Program-made: the position numbers and the translations under genes
Shown: positions 17,174-26,044 of the stretch, piece after piece
How the letters are laid out: each line of letters starts with the position of its first letter
How positions within the stretch are numbered: position 1 is the first letter of the stretch
Notes under the pieces: generated by a model
The model's input: only the letters and a program-made list of their open reading frames with translations
Databases searched by the model: none
Told to the model about the DNA's origin: nothing
Origin: Rufibacter psychrotolerans
GTDB taxonomy: Bacteria; Bacteroidota; Bacteroidia; Cytophagales; Hymenobacteraceae
Length of the DNA stretch: 64,000 bases
Direction of reading: 5' to 3'
Assembly (NCBI RefSeq): GCF_016924645.1
Contig: NZ_JAFFJV010000020.1
Span: 62,001-126,000 of the forward strand

Positions 17174-17863
17174 ATGAAAGTATTGATGGTATTAACCTCG
17201 CACAGCGAGTTAGGCGACACCGGCGAGAAGACCGGTTTCTGGATAGAAGAGTTCGCGGCCCCTTACTACGTGTTCAAAGACGCGGGAGCCCAGATAACCC
17301 TGGCCTCGCCCAAAGGCGGCCTGCCGCCCATTGACCCCAAGAGCGATGCCCCCGAAAACCAGACCGAGGCCACCAAGCGCTACAAACAAGACCAGGAGCT
17401 GCAGCAATTACTAGCCCGCACCACCAGGGTCGCCGAAGTGTCGGCGGAGGCGTTTGACGCGGTGTTCTACCCCGGCGGCCACGGTCCGCTGTGGGACTTG
17501 TATGAGTCGCCCGAATCGGCTAAGCTGATTGAGGCCTTCTGGAAAAGTAAGAAACCGGTGGCGGCCGTTTGCCATGCCCCGGCCGTGCTGCTCAACGTCA
17601 AAGATGAAAACGGCGAGCCCCTGGTCAAAGGAAAGAAAGTGACCGGCTTTGCCAACTCAGAGGAAGAAGCCGTGGGCCTGACCAAGGTGGTGCCGTACCT
17701 TTTGGAGGATGAACTGAAGAAGCAAGGCGGCAACTACTCCAAAACCACCGACTGGGGCGTGCACGTGGTGCAGGACGGCCTGCTGATTACCGGACAGAAC
17801 CCGGCCTCGTCTGAGGAAGCGGCCCGCCAGTTGCTGCACCTGTTACAGCAACGAGCCGGCTAA
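17174..17863 (+). CDS. DJ-1/PfpI-family class I glutamine-amidotransferase-like protein (Hsp31 type)
   Basis: 229 residues. The nucleophile elbow is AAVCHAPAVL, with Cys about residue 136, and an upstream acidic/glycine motif YPGGHGPLWDL fits the Hsp31/HchA-like branch. The opening VLTSHSELGDTGEKTGFWIEEFAAPYYVF contains the conserved Glu that polarises the Cys. Relatives act as glyoxalase III, protein deglycase-like or chaperone proteins; which activity applies here is open. It is paired with the DsbA/FrnE-like gene 24 nt upstream. A 23-bp perfect bidirectional terminator follows. Confidence 0.9.
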   Translation: MKVLMVLTSHSELGDTGEKTGFWIEEFAAPYYVFKDAGAQITLASPKGGLPPIDPKSDAPENQTEATKRYKQDQELQQLLARTTRVAEVSAEAFDAVFYPGGHGPLWDLYESPESAKLIEAFWKSKKPVAAVCHAPAVLLNVKDENGEPLVKGKKVTGFANSEEEAVGLTKVVPYLLEDELKKQGGNYSKTTDWGVHVVQDGLLITGQNPASSEEAARQLLHLLQQRAG

Positions 17864-17883
17864 GCCCGAAGATGCGCCAGCCC

Positions 17884-17933
17884 AAAAGCTGAATCGGGCC
17901 TGTTTTCTGAAAAACAGGCCCGATTCAGCTTTT
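17884..17933. terminator. Bidirectional terminator containing the short palindrome
   Basis: A perfect 23-bp stem (arms 17884-17906 and 17911-17933) with loop CTGA, giving T tracts on both strands. Its centre, GGGCCTGTTTTCTGAAAAAC, is a perfect copy of the window-wide palindrome. It lies between convergent stops at 17863 and 17937. Confidence 0.9.
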
Positions 17934-17936
17934 CTT

Positions 17937-18719
17937 TTATTTTCCCAGCCATTCTTTGAACGCCGCAGCGCGCTCGTTGCTGATGATGATCTCCTTGTCC
18001 GTGGTGGGCTTCACGTAGACTTTCAGGCGGCCCTTCAGGTAGGGGTGGATCTCGTCAATGGAGTGGATGTGGGCAATGAACTGGCGGTTCAGGCGGCTGA
18101 ACTGCTCGGGGTCCAGGAGTTCCTGCAGGGTGTCCAGGGTATAGTCGGTGATAAAGCGCTGGCCGTTGGTGGTGATCAGGAAAACGATCTTGTCCTCGGC
18201 GTAGAAATAGGCAATCTCATCGGTAGACACCGACCGGATCTTCTGGCCGCTCTTCACTAGGAAACGATTTTTGTAGTGCGGCGTTTCGGCTACCGGGGAG
18301 GCATTTCGGTTCAGCAGGGCCATGATCTGGTGCATGTCCAGGGCCGGAGTCTGGGGCTGCGTCTGACGCAGGGCCTTGAACTTGTCCATGGCGGCAGCCA
18401 GGTCCTCATTGCTGATGGGCTTGAGCAGGTAGTCAATGCTGTTCACCTTGAAGGCCTTCACGGCATACTCGTCATAAGCCGTGGTGAAGATGATGGGGCA
18501 TTTTACCTCTACCTTCTGGAAAATCTCAAAGCTGTTGCCGTCAGACAGGTGAATGTCCAGGAAGGCCAGGTCCGGGGCCGGGTTGGTCTCAAACCAGCGC
18601 ACGGCATTCCGGATAGAGTCAATGGTGCTCACCACCTGGATGCTGGGGTCATAGCGGTGCAGCTGGGCCTCCAGCTTTTCAGAGGCCAGATATTCGTCTT
18701 CAATGAGGAGGATGTTCAT
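17937..18719 (-). CDS. LytTR-family response regulator
   Basis: 260 residues. The receiver domain (1 to about 120) has acidic EDE residues at the start of MNILLIEDEYLASEKL, a phospho-acceptor Asp in LAFLDIHLSDG and the conserved Lys in YLLKPI. The LytTR DNA-binding domain spans about 155-258 (FLVKSGQKIRSVSTDEIAYFYAEDKIVFLIT...RQFIAHIHSIDEIHPYLKGRLKVYV). It should be phosphorylated by the kinase encoded immediately upstream, whose stop codon overlaps its start (TGATG). Targets are unknown, and no obvious target operon is adjacent. Confidence 0.93.
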   Translation of the reverse strand: MNILLIEDEYLASEKLEAQLHRYDPSIQVVSTIDSIRNAVRWFETNPAPDLAFLDIHLSDGNSFEIFQKVEVKCPIIFTTAYDEYAVKAFKVNSIDYLLKPISNEDLAAAMDKFKALRQTQPQTPALDMHQIMALLNRNASPVAETPHYKNRFLVKSGQKIRSVSTDEIAYFYAEDKIVFLITTNGQRFITDYTLDTLQELLDPEQFSRLNRQFIAHIHSIDEIHPYLKGRLKVYVKPTTDKEIIISNERAAAFKEWLGK

Positions 18720-19831
18720 CAGGCGGCTTTGTTAAGGAGCGGTAATTTAGCAATGAAATTATCAGCGGTCACTTGCACGTCTACTTTTTTATCGGTGATG
18801 AATTTGTAGCGGTTGATGATGTTTTTGAGGCCCACGCCGGTAGACTCCTCGCTGCTCTCGCGCAGTTGCAGGTTGTTCTTGATGATGATGTAGTCGCCCT
18901 CCACAAACACGTCAATGAAAAGGGGCTCGTCGCGGCTCACAATGTTGTGCTTGATGGCGTTTTCCATGAGCAGCTGCATGGTAAGCGGGGCTACCTGGTG
19001 GTTGTGCAGGTGGTCGGGCACGTTCATGTTTACCTGCAGGTTCTCCCTAAACCTGATCTTGAGCAGGAACAGGTAGGAATAGATAAAGTCCAGCTCGGTG
19101 TGCAGTGTCACCAGCTCTTTGTCTTTGTTCTCCAGCACGTAGCGGTACACTTTAGACAGCTGCTCCACAAACTTGGCGGCCATGTCCTGGTCTTTGTAGA
19201 TGAGCGAGGAGAGGGCGTTGAGGCTGTTGAACAGAAAGTGCGGGTTCACCTGCTGCTTCAAAGACTCAAACTGCACTTTGATGGTCTCCTTCTTGAGCTT
19301 CTCAGACTGCATGAGGTAACGGTGCCACTGGTTGTAAAAGTAAATGCCCGACCGGATAAAGTGCACGAAGAGCAGGATGATGCTGCCGAACACGAACACC
19401 TCCTTCACGTTGCGGCGGGCTTCGGGGTCCTGGAAGTCAAACGCCAGCTGGCCCAAGAACAGGCGCGGCACAATCTCAAACAGCACCATCACCAGCAGGA
19501 TGTACACCTGCACCGAAATCCACTCATAGATAAAGCGGCGCAGGCCGTACTCGCGCCAGTCATACTTGCGGCTCAGGCGTTTGGCAATCAGGCGGGTGCC
19601 CTCCAGCACCACGTTGACCATGAGCGCGTTGTGGAACAGCCGGAACACATCTGCCGCCTCAAAGTCACTCAGCCCGGTACGGTGAATAAAAAAGAAGGTC
19701 CAGAAAATAAGGAACGCGATACCCGTGTTGGCCAGGTAGCGCAGCAGGTTTTTATGCTTGAATTGAAACTTTTTCTTCATAAAGGGAGACTGCACAAACA
19801 GCCTGTCCAAAAACTCGGTAGAGAGAATCAT
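18719..19831 (-). CDS. LytS/YehU-type sensor histidine kinase
   Basis: 370 residues. Four predicted membrane segments lie between about 25 and 170. Then comes the His_kinase motif QVNPHFLFNSLNALSSLIYKDQ, with the phospho-acceptor His, and an HATPase region (MQLLMENAIKHNI, then GVGLKNIINRYK). This is the standard partner of LytTR regulators in Bacteroidota. No large extracellular sensing domain is visible, so the signal is probably sensed in or near the membrane. The start at 19831 is chosen for frame extent; an alternative ATG lies 17 codons later (MKKKFQFKHK), and neither has a strong ribosome site. Translation is coupled to the regulator. Confidence 0.9.
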   Translation of the reverse strand: MILSTEFLDRLFVQSPFMKKKFQFKHKNLLRYLANTGIAFLIFWTFFFIHRTGLSDFEAADVFRLFHNALMVNVVLEGTRLIAKRLSRKYDWREYGLRRFIYEWISVQVYILLVMVLFEIVPRLFLGQLAFDFQDPEARRNVKEVFVFGSIILLFVHFIRSGIYFYNQWHRYLMQSEKLKKETIKVQFESLKQQVNPHFLFNSLNALSSLIYKDQDMAAKFVEQLSKVYRYVLENKDKELVTLHTELDFIYSYLFLLKIRFRENLQVNMNVPDHLHNHQVAPLTMQLLMENAIKHNIVSRDEPLFIDVFVEGDYIIIKNNLQLRESSEESTGVGLKNIINRYKFITDKKVDVQVTADNFIAKLPLLNKAA

Positions 19832-20271
19832 AGTTCAATATACAATTGACAACCAGTTTCAGCACCAGGTACTGAAAAGAGGCTTCTGCTCACGATGATA
19901 GCTTACTTTTTTAAAACAGCCCAAAAACGGCCTGGCCGGGCGCTCAGCGCTTTCCTGTGCATTCCTTTGGAAATGCCAGGGGCACCAAGGCTGCTTTCCA
20001 GGGGTTTCAGAACTTTTCTTTTTCCAGAAAAAAGGCCCCGAAACAGGCAAATCTAGCAGTTGGCATCCTGCAGCCCTGGCGTGCAAAACAGAAACGGCTG
20101 GCAGCTTTTTCCTAAGTTTGCGTACAGTACAGAGCAGTTGGCACCTTTCCCGGCTAAGTTTGCAAGTAGTTGTTTTGCCGTCAAGGGTACAACCAAATCC
20201 TGACCAAGCCGGAAATTAACAGACTGAACCCGGGTTAGTTGCCGCCTAAGTATCTGTGCACCTGTTACTTT
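19832..20271. other. Divergent intergenic region with two palindrome copies
   Basis: 440 nt. Palindrome-family copies lie at 19901-19930 (weak) and 20012-20045 (good). TAAGTTTG occurs twice, at 20113-20120 and 20155-20162. Each fits the -7 consensus TAnnTTTG, but neither has a TTTG box at the proper distance, so they are only candidate promoter elements for the SMR gene. Confidence 0.45.
20012..20045 (+). repeat. Short intergenic palindrome copy
   Basis: Core TTTTTCCAGAAAAAAGGCCC followed by CGAAAC. It lies in a divergent region, unlike most copies, which follow stop codons. Confidence 0.6.
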
Positions 20272-20610
20272 ATGATGAAAACTATGAATTCAGCGTGGAT
20301 CTATTTGATTGTGGCCGGCATCTGTGAAATAGGCTGGGCCATTGGGTTAAAGTACACCGAGGGCTTTACCCGGCTCTGGCCTACCGTGATTACCGTGGTG
20401 GTGATGATCCTGAGCTTCGTGCTGCTGGCCCAGGCCATGAAAACCTTGCCGGTTGGCACCGCCTACGCCTCCTGGACCGGCATTGGCGCCGTGGGTACCG
20501 CTATCCTGGGCATGGTCTTGTTCAATGAGCCCAAAGACGTGATCAGGCTGGTGTGCATCGGGTTGATTATTGCCGGGGTGTTGGGGTTGAAGTTTTTAGC
20601 GAAGGAGTAA
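20272..20610 (+). CDS. SMR-family transporter, SugE/Gdx-like
   Basis: 112 residues from the ATG at 20272; ATGs at 20275 and 20284 are equally possible, and the longer frame from a TTG is unlikely. There are four transmembrane helices. The segment [23 protein letters not shown] has the essential membrane Glu and the G-x-K-x-x-x-G-F-T-R-L signature of the SugE/Gdx branch, and [27 protein letters not shown] is the second hallmark. Gdx proteins export guanidinium in exchange for protons, and some members export small quaternary ammonium compounds. I looked for a guanidine-riboswitch-like leader and saw none I could support. The gene appears single. Confidence 0.9.
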   Translation: MMKTMNSAWIYLIVAGICEIGWAIGLKYTEGFTRLWPTVITVVVMILSFVLLAQAMKTLPVGTAYASWTGIGAVGTAILGMVLFNEPKDVIRLVCIGLIIAGVLGLKFLAKE

Positions 20611-20694
20611 GAATTTATTCTCTACAGTGTGATTGTGTTTTCTGACGGGGTGGCGTTTGATGATATTCCAAACTGCAGTATACAAGTTGGCTTT

Positions 20695-20884
20695 TTGCTG
20701 GCGTAGTGCCGCTTGCCTATGGGTTTATGGGCTACTTTTTCCATAGCTGATGAAAAGCGCTCACGGCCGCGGGGCCCCGTCTTTGCCCTTCGCACTGCCC
20801 TTGCGGCCCACGCTTGCAGTCTGCTCTTTGCTTCTGCTCTTCAGGGGCCACAAGCGAGGCGCTCGAGCCAAAGACTGGAATCGG
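20695..20884 (+). repeat. Large-hairpin dispersed element, copy 1
   Basis: About 190 nt, with an inverted second copy at 32532-32723. The arms around 20760-20812 (with CGGCCGCGGGGCCCCGTC, then CCTTGCGGCCCA) and 20845-20884 (with GGGCCACAAGCGAGGCGCTC) are almost identical between copies. The 34-nt stretch between them differs at 13 positions by my count. The arms can pair: GTCTTTG with CAAAGAC, CTTG with CAAG, GGCCC with GGGCC. This makes one long imperfect hairpin with a variable tip. Confidence 0.75.
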
Positions 20885-20943
20885 GATCTTCCGGCTGTGG
20901 ACTTGCATAGCAGCGATATCGCTAATCATTGTGCAAGAACTTT

Positions 20944-21017
20944 TCTAACTATGGCGCGGATTTACTTCCGTGACTTACGTTCAAAAGTCACGGAAGTAAA
21001 TCCGCGCCATAGTTAGA
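20944..21017. repeat. 33-bp perfect inverted repeat
   Basis: Arms 20944-20976 and 20985-21017 are exact reverse complements, beginning TCTAACTATGGCGCGG, around an 8-nt loop. No T-run follows. It is too long and perfect for an ordinary terminator, so a mobile-element remnant or dispersed hairpin is more likely. Confidence 0.85.
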
Positions 21018-21029
21018 GGCCCTCGCCAA

Positions 21030-21064
21030 AGACCTCGCAGTGTCTTCCAGACCTGTGAGGGTCT
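21030..21064. repeat. Imperfect CCTCACAGG-type hairpin
   Basis: AGACCTCGCAGTGTCT and AGACCTGTGAGGGTCT flank TCC. They are imperfect inverted copies, related in core sequence to the perfect hairpin at 40181-40213. Confidence 0.5.
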
Positions 21065-21185
21065 ACCTATCGTGACTTTTACTTCTTCCATGGTTCAAGT
21101 TTGTGAGGTAGACCTATCATGAAGGCAGTTTGCAACTGCCGTGTGGCGAAAACCTCAGAAATGGCTTGCCGGCAAGAAGGAGAAC

Positions 21186-22043
21186 CTACTTTCTGCGGTA
21201 GGCAAAAAGAGAATCAGAGGTGAGCAGGTAAATAAACTTATCACCTACCAAAACCTGGCGGTAAGGCTGGGTTTGCTCTGGCAGTGGCAGGGTGCGGGTC
21301 TGGAACGTGTAGAGGTGCTGAAACTGGAGTTGGTTGTTGGACAGGTAATACAGTTCATCGCCCACGAAGCCCACGTACGTGAGATTAGGGTAGGGCAATT
21401 TCTTCTGGTAGTTGCCCATGTTGTCAAACACGTAAATGCCTGAGAGCCGGTCTACCATGTACAGCTTGCTTTGGTACTCGCGCAGGAACGTGATGTCGTG
21501 CTGGCGGCGGTCCAGCAGCAGCTCCAAAGGGTTCTCAAACACGGCCCGGTTCACGCGGGTGTCAATCTTGAGCAGTCTAAAAGTAGTTTCGTCAAAGAGC
21601 CACAGCCGGTCATCGGCGGCCAAGGTGGCGGCCCGGATGGTGCCATCGGTAAACTCGCGCAGATCGGCCATGCCCAGTGGGGTCAGGAAGCGGTCCAGCA
21701 GTTGAACGCGCTGGCGGTCATCGTAGAAGACCAAGATTTTGGCCGGGCTCCAGGCTTCCAGCATGGCCACCCTGCCCTGCACCGGCGGCGAAAACGTGTT
21801 TACCACCTTGCCCAGCGTATCTAGCTGAATAATGTTCTGGCGCGTATCTGACAGGTACACGCGGTCGAACCGGTCAATGGACAGCAAGGCATTTCCTTTG
21901 GCCGGCAGCTGAAACGCCAGCGACCAGGCTGGCGCGGGTGCCTGGCCCATTCCCGTTTTCGGCGCGAAAATGCTAAAACACAGCAAAAACAGGCTAAGCA
22001 GGCTGGTTTTCAAAGTAGGTGAGGGTAAGTTCCTGGCCATCAT
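21186..22043 (-). CDS. Exported protein, probable beta-propeller, unknown function
   Basis: 285 residues with an N-terminal signal peptide (about residues 10-34, ending KTGMGQ). The body has repeated short beta-rich units: FDRVYLSDTRQNIIQLDTLGKV, WSPAKILVFYDDRQRVQLLDR, DRLWLFDETTFRLLKIDT and GIYVFDNMGNYQKKL. These are spaced like propeller blades, which is a fold inference. The start overlaps the upstream LpxH-like gene by 50 nt. The signal peptide needs most of this N-terminus, so the overlap is probably real, with ATG 22043 or 22040. It is the last gene of the minus-strand cluster beginning with rsfS. Confidence 0.8.
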   Translation of the reverse strand: MMARNLPSPTLKTSLLSLFLLCFSIFAPKTGMGQAPAPAWSLAFQLPAKGNALLSIDRFDRVYLSDTRQNIIQLDTLGKVVNTFSPPVQGRVAMLEAWSPAKILVFYDDRQRVQLLDRFLTPLGMADLREFTDGTIRAATLAADDRLWLFDETTFRLLKIDTRVNRAVFENPLELLLDRRQHDITFLREYQSKLYMVDRLSGIYVFDNMGNYQKKLPYPNLTYVGFVGDELYYLSNNQLQFQHLYTFQTRTLPLPEQTQPYRQVLVGDKFIYLLTSDSLFAYRRK

Positions 22044-22776
22044 AGACTGCGTAAGAGCAAAAATTGACCCATTCTCCCAGGTTCAGGTAGCGGCTGCGGT
22101 CGCCAATGGGCAGGTCCAGGGGCAAATGCCGGTGCCCGAACACGTAGAAATCATGGTGCTGCCGGCTTTCCACGCGGTGGCAGTAGTGCACCAGCCACTC
22201 GTCGTCGCCCTTGAACACCTCGTCTACCTTGGTGTTCTGGATGCGGCTCCGGCGCGACCAGAAGCTGGCCAGGCCAATGCCCACGTTGGGGTGGATGCGG
22301 GCGAAGAACCACTGGCTCACCGGGTTGGCGAACACCTTCTTCAGAACTTTATAGGTGTAATCCTTCGGACCCAGGCCATCGCCGTGGCCAATGTAGAACG
22401 TATGGTTGCCGATCTGGGTGGAAACAGGTTTCCGGATAACGGGGATGTTGAGTTCCTTGGGGAAGTAGTCGAACATCCACATGTCATGGTTTCCCGTGAA
22501 AAGGTAGATGGGAATGCCGCTGTCGGCGATTTCGGCCAGTTTTCCCTGTAACCGGATAAAACCACGCGGAATGGCGTGCCGGTACTCAAACCAAAAGTCA
22601 AAGATATCGCCCAGCAGGAAAATGGCGTGGGCGTCTTGCTTCACCTGATCTAACCACCGTACAATCTTTTTCTCCCGTGCCAGGCTTGCTTGGGGGGTAG
22701 GTACCCCTAAATGGAAATCTGAGGCAAAGTACACTTTCTTGCCGGGGGGCAAGTGGTCAATCGGTGTGATCATCAA
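21994..22776 (-). CDS. lpxH: UDP-2,3-diacylglucosamine diphosphatase (LpxH-like)
   Basis: 260 residues of the calcineurin-like metallophosphoesterase family. Metal-binding blocks are visible: FASDFHLGVP (D-x-H), FLLGDIFDFWFEY (GDxxD), FTGNHDMWMFDYF (GNHD), YIGHGDGLG (GHGD) and FGHRHLP (GHxH). LpxH hydrolyses UDP-2,3-diacylglucosamine to lipid X in lipid A synthesis. Bacteroidota carry several related enzymes, so the assignment is by family rather than proven. It overlaps the LUD-domain gene upstream by 20 nt and the hypothetical gene downstream by 50 nt, a tightly packed operon. Confidence 0.85.
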   Translation of the reverse strand: MMITPIDHLPPGKKVYFASDFHLGVPTPQASLAREKKIVRWLDQVKQDAHAIFLLGDIFDFWFEYRHAIPRGFIRLQGKLAEIADSGIPIYLFTGNHDMWMFDYFPKELNIPVIRKPVSTQIGNHTFYIGHGDGLGPKDYTYKVLKKVFANPVSQWFFARIHPNVGIGLASFWSRRSRIQNTKVDEVFKGDDEWLVHYCHRVESRQHHDFYVFGHRHLPLDLPIGDRSRYLNLGEWVNFCSYAVYDGQELTLTYFENQPA

Positions 22777-23407
22777 TGACGAAAAGAATGAGTTCTTTGG
22801 GGCCGTGGGCGCCCATCACTAAGGTTTTCTCAATGTCGGCGGTGCGGCTGGGGCCACTTACCAACGACAGCATAGACGGCAGCCGCTTGCCGTATTTTTC
22901 CTGCACAAACTGCAGCGCCTGCTTTATATCAGGCACCAGCTGTGACAATTTGGCCACCACCAAGTGCATGGCCGGGTACACCGAGAGCCTTCGGCCGCTG
23001 GCGTTGGCCGAGGAAACCAGAATACTGCCGGTGCGCGCCACCAGGGCTTCACAGGTAGTAAGGGCCGCCTGGGCATTCTCTATGAAGTCGTCCTCGGTAC
23101 CGTTGAAATGAATGCCGCCCGCGTGCAGAATCTTCTTGAGGGTGGGCTCCCACACGTACAGGTTGTCCAGGCCGCGCTCTTTCTTGAAGGCAAACAGCTG
23201 GTCAAAGAAGTCTTCCTCGTTCTCGCAGTACACAAAGGTGCCGCTGTTGCGGATGAACGTCTCGGCGAAGAGCACGGAGAGGTCTTCCAGCAGCGGGCCG
23301 TAGACCGAGGTGGAGAAGTCTGGGGTAGGAGGCAGAAAAGGCGCTGACTTAGCCAGCGCCTCTCTTACCTTGCGGAGCACAATCTCTTTGGATTTGGCTT
23401 CGTACAT
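22757..23407 (-). CDS. LUD-domain (LutC/YkgG-like) protein
   Basis: 216 residues. The LUD domain covers most of the protein; the stretch LVARTGSILVSSANASGRRLSVYPAMHLVVAKLSQLVPDIKQAL and the ending SGPSRTADIEKTLVMGAHGPKELILFVID are characteristic (SGPSxTADIE). LutC is part of the lactate-oxidising LutABC complex, but LutA and LutB are absent here. Isolated LUD proteins next to ftsH are common in Bacteroidota and their role is not settled. It lies 39 nt downstream of ftsH, with one palindrome copy between, and overlaps the LpxH-like gene. Confidence 0.88.
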   Translation of the reverse strand: MYEAKSKEIVLRKVREALAKSAPFLPPTPDFSTSVYGPLLEDLSVLFAETFIRNSGTFVYCENEEDFFDQLFAFKKERGLDNLYVWEPTLKKILHAGGIHFNGTEDDFIENAQAALTTCEALVARTGSILVSSANASGRRLSVYPAMHLVVAKLSQLVPDIKQALQFVQEKYGKRLPSMLSLVSGPSRTADIEKTLVMGAHGPKELILFVIDDHTD

Positions 23408-23417
23408 GTTGTGTTTC

Positions 23418-23449
23418 GGTTTTAAGCCTACTTTTCAGAAAATAGCCTA
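23418..23449 (-). repeat. Short intergenic palindrome copy touching the ftsH stop
   Basis: GGTTTTAAGCCTACTTTTCA followed by GAAAATAGCCTA, in reverse orientation. It begins within 3 nt of the ftsH stop, in the 39-nt gap before the next operon gene. Confidence 0.7.
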
Positions 23450-25558
23450 GGAACTGAAGGTGGTGCCTTCGCCCACGCCTGAGCTTTGGTGGCCGCTTGG
23501 TTCGGCGGCGGTAGGCGTGTCTTCCTGGTTTTGCTGCGATCCCGTAGGCGTAGTAATATGGCTTTCGCCGGCCAGCTCGCTCTGGGTCTTGCTGCGGTCT
23601 GTACCGGCCGTGTGGGCCTGGTACGTGGTAAGGCCGTCAAACGGACGCTTGCCCACCAAGCGCTCCAGGTCGTTCTGGAAGATGATCTCCTTCTGCAGCA
23701 ATTCCTGGGCTACCAGTTCCAGCTCATGGCGCTTCTCGGTCAATAACTGCAGGGTGCGCTCGTAGGCTTGCCCTACCAATAGCCGCACCTCATTATCAAT
23801 GGTCTCAGCGGTAGTTTCTGAGTACGGCTTGGTGAACGTATTGTCTGGCTGCTTAGAGTCGTAGAAAGACAGGTTCCCGATGCGGGGGTTCATGCCGTAC
23901 ATGGTCACAATGCTGTAGGCCATTTTGGTGATGCGCTCCAGGTCGCTCAGGGCACCGGTAGAGATCTTGCCAAACACCAGTTGCTCGGCGGCGCGGCCCC
24001 CCAGGGCCATGCACATCTCATCAATCAGCTGCTCGGTGGTATACAGGAACTGCTCTTTTGGCAGGTACTGCGCATAGCCCAACGCGGCCACCCCACGCGG
24101 CACGATGCTCACTTTCACCAACGGATCACAGTGCTCCAGGAACCAGCCGGCAATGGCGTGACCCGCCTCGTGGTAGGCCACAATTTTCTTCTCTTCCGGC
24201 GAGATGATCTTGTTTTTCTTCTCCAGACCACCAATTACGCGGTCAATAGCGTCGTTGAAGTCCTGCATGTCAATGGCCTTCTTGTTGCGGCGGGCCGCAA
24301 TCAGGGCCGCTTCGTTACACACGTTGGCAATCTCAGCTCCGGCAAAACCAGGCGTCTGAGCGGCCAGTTTACGGGCGTCAATGCCTTCTGCCAGTGACAA
24401 TGGGCCTAAGTGTACGCCAAAGATCTGGGTACGGCCGTTGATGTCTGGTTTGTCAATGCTGATCTGGCGGTCGAAACGGCCGGGGCGCAGCAAGGCAGAG
24501 TCCAGGATGTCTGGACGGTTGGTAGCAGCCAGGATGATAACGCCGGAGTCAGTGGCGAAACCGTCCATCTCTACCAGCAGGGAGTTCAGGGTGTTCTCAC
24601 GCTCATCGTTACCGCCGGGCATCTGCCCACGGCTCCGCGAACGACCAATGGCGTCAATCTCGTCAATGAAGATGATACACGGCGCTTTGGCTTTGGCCTG
24701 CTTGAACAAGTCACGCACACGGGCAGCACCCACCCCTACGAACATCTCCACGAAGTCAGAACCTGACAGCGAGAAGAACGGTACATCGGCCTCGCCGGCA
24801 ACGGCTTTGGCTAACAACGTCTTACCAGTACCCGGAGGGCCTACCAGCAACGCACCTTTCGGGATTTTACCTCCCAGAATGGTGAATTTGGTGGGGTTCT
24901 TCAGGAACTCTACAATCTCCTGGATCTCTTCCTTGGCTTCTTCCAGCCCGGCTACGTCTTTGAACGTGATTTTCACCTTGTTCTCGGCGTCAAACAGGGC
25001 GGCGCGTGATTTGCCAATGTTAAAGATCTGTCCGCCAGCTCCTCCGGTGGCCATGCGGCGCATCAGGAACCAGAAGCCTACCATGAGTAGGATGAAGAAC
25101 GGCCAGCCCATGAGAATCTCCAGCAAGCCGGTGCGTTTCTCAATCTCCAGCGGTACGCGCTGCTCGCGCGGCATTTCGGCCTGCAGTTTGTCCAGGTCCT
25201 GCTTGAAGCTCTCGGCCGTAATGATGGGGAAGTGGTAGTGCGCGCCTTGCGTGCTCATTGAAAGGCCGCCCCGGTTCTCCAGTTCAGCCCGGTATTTGTC
25301 GTTGCGCAGGGCTTCCTCTTTCAAGGTCACCTCTACCATGTTGTTGTTCACCACGGCCACTTTCTTCACATCCTGGGCCAGCAGCATCTCCTCAAACCGG
25401 GGTTGGCGGATCTCTACGGTGGCGTTCAGGTTGTTATAGTACGTCAAGCCGAAAATGAAAATCACGAGCGCCGCCAGCACCCAGATTTGCATAGTGGGCC
25501 GGGGCGGAGTGGTGGGGATTATTTTCCTTTTTCGCTTATTCTCTGGTTTGTCTGTCAT
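23447..25558 (-). CDS. ftsH: ATP-dependent zinc metalloprotease FtsH
   Basis: 703 residues. Membrane helices lie at about 24-41 and 147-167, with a periplasmic domain between. The AAA module has Walker A GPPGTGKT (240-247), Walker [12 protein letters not shown] (295-305) and [23 protein letters not shown]. The protease site is HEAGH (463-467). FtsH is a hexameric inner-membrane protease that extracts and degrades membrane and regulatory proteins. The C-terminal ~60 residues are a Gln/Ser/Thr-rich tail of no known function. It lies 47 nt downstream of rsfS, the usual Bacteroidota order. Confidence 0.97.
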   Translation of the reverse strand: MTDKPENKRKRKIIPTTPPRPTMQIWVLAALVIFIFGLTYYNNLNATVEIRQPRFEEMLLAQDVKKVAVVNNNMVEVTLKEEALRNDKYRAELENRGGLSMSTQGAHYHFPIITAESFKQDLDKLQAEMPREQRVPLEIEKRTGLLEILMGWPFFILLMVGFWFLMRRMATGGAGGQIFNIGKSRAALFDAENKVKITFKDVAGLEEAKEEIQEIVEFLKNPTKFTILGGKIPKGALLVGPPGTGKTLLAKAVAGEADVPFFSLSGSDFVEMFVGVGAARVRDLFKQAKAKAPCIIFIDEIDAIGRSRSRGQMPGGNDERENTLNSLLVEMDGFATDSGVIILAATNRPDILDSALLRPGRFDRQISIDKPDINGRTQIFGVHLGPLSLAEGIDARKLAAQTPGFAGAEIANVCNEAALIAARRNKKAIDMQDFNDAIDRVIGGLEKKNKIISPEEKKIVAYHEAGHAIAGWFLEHCDPLVKVSIVPRGVAALGYAQYLPKEQFLYTTEQLIDEMCMALGGRAAEQLVFGKISTGALSDLERITKMAYSIVTMYGMNPRIGNLSFYDSKQPDNTFTKPYSETTAETIDNEVRLLVGQAYERTLQLLTEKRHELELVAQELLQKEIIFQNDLERLVGKRPFDGLTTYQAHTAGTDRSKTQSELAGESHITTPTGSQQNQEDTPTAAEPSGHQSSGVGEGTTFSS

Positions 25559-25605
25559 GGATTGTTTCTCTTCAATTAAAGTAAACCTCCGGACCGGAGC
25601 TTTAT

Positions 25606-26004
25606 TTAGGCTACGGCCGGCGTAGAATCCTGGGTAGATTCTACGTGCGTAATCTCAGCATCGCCCCAGAGTTCTTCCAGAGCGTAGAAACCACGCTTTT
25701 CCTTGAGAAAGATATGGGCTACCACGTCAACGTAGTCCAATACCACCCACTCACGGTTGGTACGGCCCTCGCTTTGCCAAGGATGCTCTTTTGTCAATTT
25801 AAAAACTTCTTCTTCAATAGAGGAGGCAATGGCGTCTAGCTGGGTGTCTGAGCTGGCTGAGCTAATGATGAAGTAGTCAGAGACGGCATTTTTCAGTGAT
25901 TTCAGGTTAAGAACGACAATATCGGCCGCTTTCTTTTCCTGCATGCCTTTTACCACCAGTTCTGCCAATATGTCGGAATTGTCCTGAATCGTGTTTTGTT
26001 TCAT
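25606..26004 (-). CDS. rsfS: Ribosome silencing factor RsfS
   Basis: 132 residues from the ATG at 26004 ([18 protein letters not shown]). The frame stays open for 39 more codons upstream, but that part runs through the divergent birA gene and is not coding. RsfS features: [41 protein letters not shown], then [38 protein letters not shown] (W-V-x-x-D-Y-x-D-V-V-x-H-x-F). RsfS binds uL14 on the large ribosomal subunit and blocks subunit joining when nutrients are low. It is the first gene of the rsfS-ftsH-LUD cluster. Confidence 0.95.
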   Translation of the reverse strand: MKQNTIQDNSDILAELVVKGMQEKKAADIVVLNLKSLKNAVSDYFIISSASSDTQLDAIASSIEEEVFKLTKEHPWQSEGRTNREWVVLDYVDVVAHIFLKEKRGFYALEELWGDAEITHVESTQDSTPAVA

Positions 26005-26044
26005 CTGGGAAATATAAATTTGATCTTCAAAAATACTAAAGTCT

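Larger units (their letters stand above)
20611..21185. other. Repeat-rich intergenic region
   Basis: 575 nt with no credible gene. In order it contains the ~190-nt large-hairpin element (20695-20884), a 33-bp perfect hairpin (20944-21017) and a 35-nt imperfect hairpin (21030-21064). A short open frame across 20713-20910 is an artefact of the first element. Confidence 0.7.

Noticed and set aside
20100-20271. Guanidine-type riboswitch ahead of the SMR transporter gene.
   Set aside because: I could not find the conserved ACGR-type or stem-loop pairs; only -7-like TAAGTTTG repeats are visible.
20713-20910. Small open frame reading SRPRGPVFALRTALAA, with a matching one at 32485-32883 on the other strand.
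   Set aside because: Both simply cross the dispersed large-hairpin element; similarity is explained at the DNA level and the flanks are unrelated.
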